From the NCBI RefSeq assembly GCF_028554725.1, contig NC_071669.1, positions 52,197,001 through 52,261,000 of the forward strand: DNA of 64,000 nucleotides, in the 5' to 3' direction. The notes below the pieces were generated by a model, which was not told the DNA's origin, did no database searches, and was given only the letters and a program-made list of their open reading frames with translations. Below are positions 58,564 to 64,000 of the stretch, in pieces (positions within the stretch are counted from its first letter, which is position 1; each line of letters starts with the position of its first letter). Source of the stretch: Zeugodacus cucurbitae (taxonomy: Eukaryota; Arthropoda; Insecta; Diptera; Tephritidae). Both the position numbers and the translations under genes were made by a program.

Positions 58564-60745
58564 ATGGTCAAATTTCTATTGGACCAACTGCTAGAATAAT
58601 AATAACTGACGTCCAGTATCTGAAAGATTTTATATAGATTACTTCAAAAAAGCTGTAGACAACAGATTGTTGAGCAATATCACATTTAGATCAGAAGAAG
58701 TTTTCCATATCTTGTTTTCAGTATTTCGAACGCAGTTTTGAAACATATTATGGCCTTTATTTGAAGGTTAAAAGAGCAGAAGGATATCCAAACAATATTT
58801 TAAAATTATTTGTATCAAGCTATCCATTTGCTTCTTCTATTTCCTACAGGGCACATTCTAATGCAATTGTGCCAGCCCAGCCAAGCCAAGCCAACTAGTA
58901 ACTGTAATTGCATGCATTCTAAATTGTGCATGAAGCACGAAAGGCAAACACGACTCAAAGATGTGCTGTGTGCTTAACAGTGGTGGTGGGCGAGCGAAAC
59001 ACTTCCGGCACTTGATGCGCACACATAAGAACTCGCCCCCCCCGCATATCCGGCTCTAAAAACCACACAGTCACTTACTTACTCGTACTTCACTTACTTA
59101 TTGCAATTAATGCTTTTTCATTGGATTTTCCAATACATCGCGCACATTGAGCACCAACTTGATTTCCCTTCGATTATGCCGATAATACATACGAGTACAT
59201 ATTTACACGCTTAGATGTATGTGAGCGTGTGTGCTTGATGCTCGTGGCAGCTGTTGTGTGCGTTTGGAGAGGGGAAGGCATTAGTCTAGTGCAGTCACGC
59301 AGTAGTTGTTGTTGTTGCACACAAAGCATTGGAAGATAAATAATTGCCAACAAGTGTTGAGCTCTACTGAGTGTTTAAATGTATGTGTGAGTGCGTGTGT
59401 TTGTGTGAGTTAGAGCTGTAGTGACGATTGCCTTACTTTATGCTTTAGTTGCGGTTATTAGTGTCGACTTTGTTGCCATTATTATTACACTTGTTGTTGT
59501 TGTTGTTGTTGTTGGTTTTCTTTCATTTCAGTTGGCTTGTGACTTTCAGCGCATTGCAACGCAATGGTTAGCAGCACACTTAGGGGCGTGGTTAGCTATG
59601 CTACTTAAAATTCGCCAAAAGCACTTAAGTGCGTCTCAAGTTTCCGAAGAAAGGATTTCCTTGAACGCGCATTCGCTCAACGCTCTTCTTCTTCGTGGCG
59701 ACCGCATGTTGTTATTTAAGTTTGCATTGCATAGTTTATTATTTCTTCGAGCAGCAGCGAGCAGCAAGGCGCAGGAATGAGGCTTGCACTCTTCTCTTCT
59801 AATAGCTGCACTCACACACTGACTGACTGAGGATCATCCTTGATTTGGAGTGCGAGTGGGCCGCATGAATTGCAATATTTATGGCAATCCAGTGGAAAAG
59901 CCCACTTACGATTATTTACTCATATTTAAAGTTCAACTGCATGACGTGGTTTGTGTGCGCATAGCTCGGAGTAGTTGAAGAGCATATGTATGTGTCAAAT
60001 GCGCGTTTATGGAGATTGAACGACTCATCCACTAACTTAAAGCATTTGCATTACAAACTTGCGGTATTTGCATGCATACATATGCATATACATACATATA
60101 TGTATGTAATATACTATTGACATATTGACAATAAATTTAACAGCCGAAACTTTGAATTGCTTTGGTTACTAAGAGCCAATACCGCAACAAGTTCAGCTTG
60201 CATCCATCGCATATAAATACATATATATACAATATGCACGTATGTTTGGTCCAATTATTGCTGAGCTAAGCTATACTAAGTCATGGCATAGCAGTGCTAT
60301 GTTATGTTATGCTAGATTCTGCTAAGCTGTTCTGTGCTATGTTATGTTATGTTATGCTATGCCATGCTAAGTTCCGTTATGTTGCGTATGTTGTTAGAAA
60401 GTTATTAAAGCAGAAACATTGTTGATGTCATATAATTTCGTTTGTCAGCAGTAAAAACTTACGAAGCCAACAGTGCGTTCGAAAAGTTATGATACTCAGA
60501 TAAATTTAATTGGAATGGGTTCAAATTTGCATAGTGATGATTGTTAAGAGCTAAGGAAGAGTACTATTTTGATAGAACTTCGTTTAGAACAAATGGTATC
60601 AAACATTTTTCAATCAAGCTTATATGAGAGATGATATAAGCGGTCGAAATTGGTTCATTAAAAAAAAAATTAAAAATTTTGTATTTCAAATAATATTGGC
60701 ACAATTCTCGAAAATTTGGTATGTTCCTTATTTGTTTGCATGCAT
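58564..60745. other. Intergenic or intronic DNA with simple repeats
   Basis: CCAAGCCAAGCCAA at 58877-58893, (GTT)n at 59489-59513 and a degenerate TATGT/GCTAT pentamer array at 60264-60390. The 119-codon frame at 59421 owes its poly-Val core to the GTT run. No exon recognised. Confidence 0.45.
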
Positions 60746-61845
60746 ATTTTTATACTCTCGCCACAAAGATGCTAGGACAGTATCATAGTTTTGTTCACAT
60801 AACGATTATTTATAAGTCATAAAACAAAATGAGTTAGATATAGGGTTATATATATCAAACTGATCAGTATGACGAAACGAGAGAGAGTGGAAATCCGAAT
60901 GTCTGTTTGTCCGTCTGTGCAACGGATAATTTGTGTGTAATTTAAGATATCTGACGAAATATGGTACACATGTTCCGTGAGAGGTTTGCTTTCGAATGAG
61001 CGAAATCGGACCATTGCCACGCTCACAAAATGGTGAAAACTGAAAACCGATAAAGCGTCATAACTAAGCCATAAATTAAGCTTTAGAAGTAAAATTTGGG
61101 AAGGATCGCGCATTAATGGGCATATGTAGAGGTATTGTTTTTGGAGAAGTTGGCTTTTAAAAATGTTTTAATTCAGTAAGGAAAACCACCAGAAACCTTA
61201 AAGTAAATGGGCGTGGTTCCGCCCACTTATAGGTCAAAAACCATATCTCCAAAACTACTCGACCAATTTCAATGAAATTCGTTTCATAATATCTTCCTAG
61301 CTTCCCAATGACGTGTACTGAAAATAGTTCAAATCGGTGCACAACCACGTCAACTTCCCATATACCAGAACTTTGAAGTAGATCTGAATCGTATACTTTA
61401 TAATATAAGCACTGGAGAAAATATCTTTGCAAAAATACTGCATTTAACCCTGGAAAGTCATGCCTCGTCGTTTCAACGACGCGAGTGTTTATTTTGTACA
61501 AAAGCCGAAAAGGCAGGGCTGTGAAAATTTTATTTATTTAATAAAAGATTTAAGAAAAACTGTTTTATATTGTTTTATTTAGAAGATATATAAACCAGGT
61601 AATGTGAATATATTGATTTTAGTAGGTTTTGATAGGTAGGATACTACATTAAGGACTTTGAGTAATGCCGTCGTCGAATCGACGAGGGATGACCTCTACT
61701 TTTTAAAAATAGCGATGACATTCCAGGGTTAAAGAGTGCCCCTTTAAATGCAGTATTCTAAAAATCGTCGAAATCGGCCCAAAAGTTTTCAAGACCCTAT
61801 ATATCGAATATGAGGACTTCAGCGCTTCTAACAATTTTATTACCG
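60746..61845 (-). repeat. Long interspersed repeat (inverted, decayed copy)
   Basis: Begins TTTTTATACTCTCGCCACAA, the fold-back end in the opposite direction. It runs through GTCTGTTTGTCCGTCTG, a GGGCGTGG box and a region similar to the reverse of 62340-62600. It is interrupted by the MITE at 61448-61728. It abuts the repeat starting at 61846. Confidence 0.65.
61448..61728. mobile_element. piggyBac-like MITE, 281 bp
   Basis: Precise TTAA on both sides (61444-61447 and 61729-61732). Ends CCCTGGAAAGTCATGCC and, inverted, CCCTGGAATGTCATCGC. The left subterminal hairpin is CGTCGTTTCAACGACG; the right has a GTCGTCGAATCGACGA hairpin. TTAA plus CCCTGGAA ends fit piggyBac. It is nested in the older repeat. 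Confidence 0.85.
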
Positions 61846-63552
61846 ACAAGTAAGGAAGGGCTAAGTTCGGGTGTAACCGAACATTTTATACTCTCGCAAT
61901 TTATTGATGTAATTTTATAAAGACAACACAATTCGACCCATATATTCGGCATAAAGTTCAATAGAATAACGAAAATCATCATAAATAGTATATGGGGACT
62001 GAGGTAATTCCTAAACCGATTTCACTCGTTTTCACCACCAAGATACAACGTATCGAAGACTATACGCTCACTTAATTTAATATTACTTATAATTAGGTAT
62101 ATGGGATTTGGGGGAAGTTATGACCCAATTTTTACCATTTCAGGTACAGAGAGAAACTGTTATAAGAAAAAAATTCAGAGGGAATGAATTACATTAAAAT
62201 ATCTGAGGGATTTACCTATATTTTCGGTGAAAAATTAACCTTAGGCACTGAGTTCTTCATGTTTGATATCAGGGGCCTTGAAAAGTCATGGTTCGATTTT
62301 GACAATTTTTCCACAAGTGATGTCACAGCTTAAATACAGTATTTGTGTAAAGTTTTATTCCGCTAGCTTCATTGGTTCCTTATGAATACATTATAAAGTG
62401 AACGAATCAGATGGAATTCAAAATTGGGTTATATGGGAAGTAGACGTAGTTGTGAACCGATTTCGCCCATATTCCACCCGTGTCATCAGGGTGTCAAGAA
62501 AGTGTTATGTACCGAATTTCATTGAAATCGGTCGAATAGTTCTTGAGATATGGTTTTTGACCCATAAGTGGGCGACGCCACGCCCATTTTCCATTTTGTA
62601 AAAAAATCTCAGTGCAGCTTTCTTCTGCCTTTCTTATGTAAAATTTGGTGTTTCTGACGTTTTTCGTTAGGGAGTTAACCCACTTTTAGTAATTTTCAAC
62701 CTAACCTTTGTATGGGAGGTGGGCGTGGTTATTATCCGATTTCTTTCATTTTTGGACTGTATAAGGAAATGGCTAAAAGAAACGACTGCAGAAAGTTTGG
62801 CTTATATGGCTTTATTGGTTTGCGAGTTATATACAAAAAACCTATTTGGGGGCGGGGTCACGCCCACTTTTCCAAAAAAATTACATCCAAATGTGCCCCT
62901 CCCTAATGGGATCCTATGTTCCAAATTTCATTTTCATAACTTTATTTATGGCTTAGTTATGACACTGTATAGGTTTTCGGTTTCCTCCATTTTGTGGGCG
63001 TGGCAGTGGACCGATTTTGCCCATTTTCGAAAGCAACCTCCTCAGGGTGCCAAGGAACATGTGTTCCAAGTTTCATTAAGATATCTTAATTTTTACTCAA
63101 GTTATCGCTTGTACGGACAGACGGACGGACAGACATCCGGATTTCAAATCTACTCGTCATCCTGATCATTTATGTATATATAACCCCATATCTAACTCTT
63201 ATATTTCTTGGTGACACAAACAACCGTTATGTGAACAAAACTATGATACTCTGTACAACAGGTTGCGAGAGTATAAAAATATAGGTAAGTCTCTCAGATA
63301 TTTTGAAGGAATTCAGAGGGAATATTATTCTTCTAATAAATTGTCTCTGTGCCAAAAATTAGTAAAATCGGGTCATAACTTCCCAATCTCCCATAATAAC
63401 TTATATTAGGGCTTCCAACTTTCAATGGATTTTATACCATATATATGCCGAATATGTGGGTCAAATTGTTTGTTATATTAATACAATTAAATAAATAAAT
63501 TGCGAGATATAAAATGTTCGGTTACGCCAGAACTTAGAACTTCCTTACTTGT
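61846..63552 (+). repeat. Composite repeat with palindromic ends and a nested element
   Basis: The left end ACAAGTAAGGAAGG...AAGTTCGGGTGTAACCGAAC (hairpin) is mirrored by GTTCGGTTACGCCAGAAC...TTCCTTACTTGT at the right. Inverted similarity extends inward for several hundred bases on each side. The segment 62338-63279 matches the repeat at 14830-15690 and ends TTGCGAGAGTATAAAAATA, after which the outer element resumes (AGGTAAGTCTCTCAGATA against TATCTGAGGGATTTACCT). One element is therefore nested in another. The open frames at 62712-63165 belong to the repeat. Confidence 0.7.
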
Positions 63553-64000
63553 TATATTTAACATCGATTCAAAATTAAGCTTTGGAGAATTTAGTTTGTT
63601 ATTATGATTACGCAAAATTTTTTTCGTTATACAACTTTTAGTTAAACATTAACAATTGTTTCAATAAAACATTATACAAAGATGGGTTTTTATGATGATG
63701 GAGTAAAATTTCCAATCGTGTAAAAAATCTAGAACCTAGAACCTCAGTAATTAATTTAAATACGCTTTAACCTATCTCATGCATTAGAACAATAACCAAC
63801 CTGACTTAACTTTTATATTTTCACTCGTACATATCATCAAAACGGCTTTAAAATATAGGTTACATGAGATCGCGGTGGTGATCGCCGTGAGAGTGATCAC
63901 TACGGCAATGAAACAGTATAATTAGTAAAATATTAAAAAAAAAAACAAATCTAGTAGTATTCTAAGGTACTATATCGTGGTTGTTGTCAAGTTATTAAAC
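63553..64000. other. Intergenic or intronic DNA
   Basis: AT-rich. A small region of higher G+C (63868-63906) contains GTGATCGCC/GTGATCACTACGGC words. No feature recognised. Confidence 0.35.

Noticed and set aside
59421..59780. 119-codon frame with poly-Val segment
   Set aside because: The hydrophobic core is the GTT microsatellite; the remainder shows no family match.
1..64000. CRISPR arrays, operons, bacterial promoters, rRNA genes
   Set aside because: Nothing of the kind is visible; sequence character is that of an insect nuclear genome.

Overview
This window looks like non-coding DNA from a higher fly. It is AT-rich and crowded with TACATATGTATGTA-type simple sequence and CAA/GTT runs, and it is packed with DNA transposons. 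The transposase type (DD41D mariner, a group first described from tephritid fruit flies) and the interspersed repeat families point to a tephritid, but that placement is inference. I found no conserved host gene with a complete coding sequence. The only intact long coding regions are three copies of one mariner transposase.

Layout. 1-9.9 kb: intergenic or intronic DNA with a degenerate DD34D mariner (1570-2341), its MITE-sized relative (5295-5480) and two short inverted-repeat elements (6815-7170, 8392-8600). 9.9-14.4 kb: an older repeat (R3) was hit by an intact DD41D mariner (10070-11375). A 2,130-bp segment holding most of that mariner plus flank was then tandemly duplicated (10141-12270 and 12271-14400). 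14.4-23 kb: a long repeat with a GACA-type array, a mariner reduced to its DNA-binding part, a second R3 copy, two R4 copies (one split by a fold-back element with CACTG ends) and a piggyBac-like MITE. 23-30 kb: a LINE tail scrap and a 1.3-kb element with CACTG...CAGTG ends, about 400-bp inverted repeats and a coding relic. 30-42 kb: two large (AAAAT)n arrays, a 1-kb inverted-repeat element, small tandem duplications and one weak small-ORF candidate.

42.6-44.0 kb is the best candidate for host gene material: two minus-strand initiator + DPE core-promoter matches about 1 kb apart, each followed by a leader-like segment ending in a strong 5' splice donor. They could be alternative first exons of a minus-strand gene whose body lies at lower coordinates or outside the window.

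44.8-64 kb: further repeats, a LINE C-terminal scrap, a third DD41D mariner on the opposite strand (50962-52212), a possible FLYWCH zinc-finger fragment, a complete fold-back element with hairpin ends (56892-57394), a pogo-like MITE, and a nested repeat cluster at 60.7-63.6 kb with a 281-bp piggyBac-like MITE inside it.

I see no new multi-gene system. The points worth following up are the identical DD41D mariner copies and their tandem duplication, the CACTG elements with 3-bp target duplications confirmed by an empty-site copy, and the paired DPE promoters.
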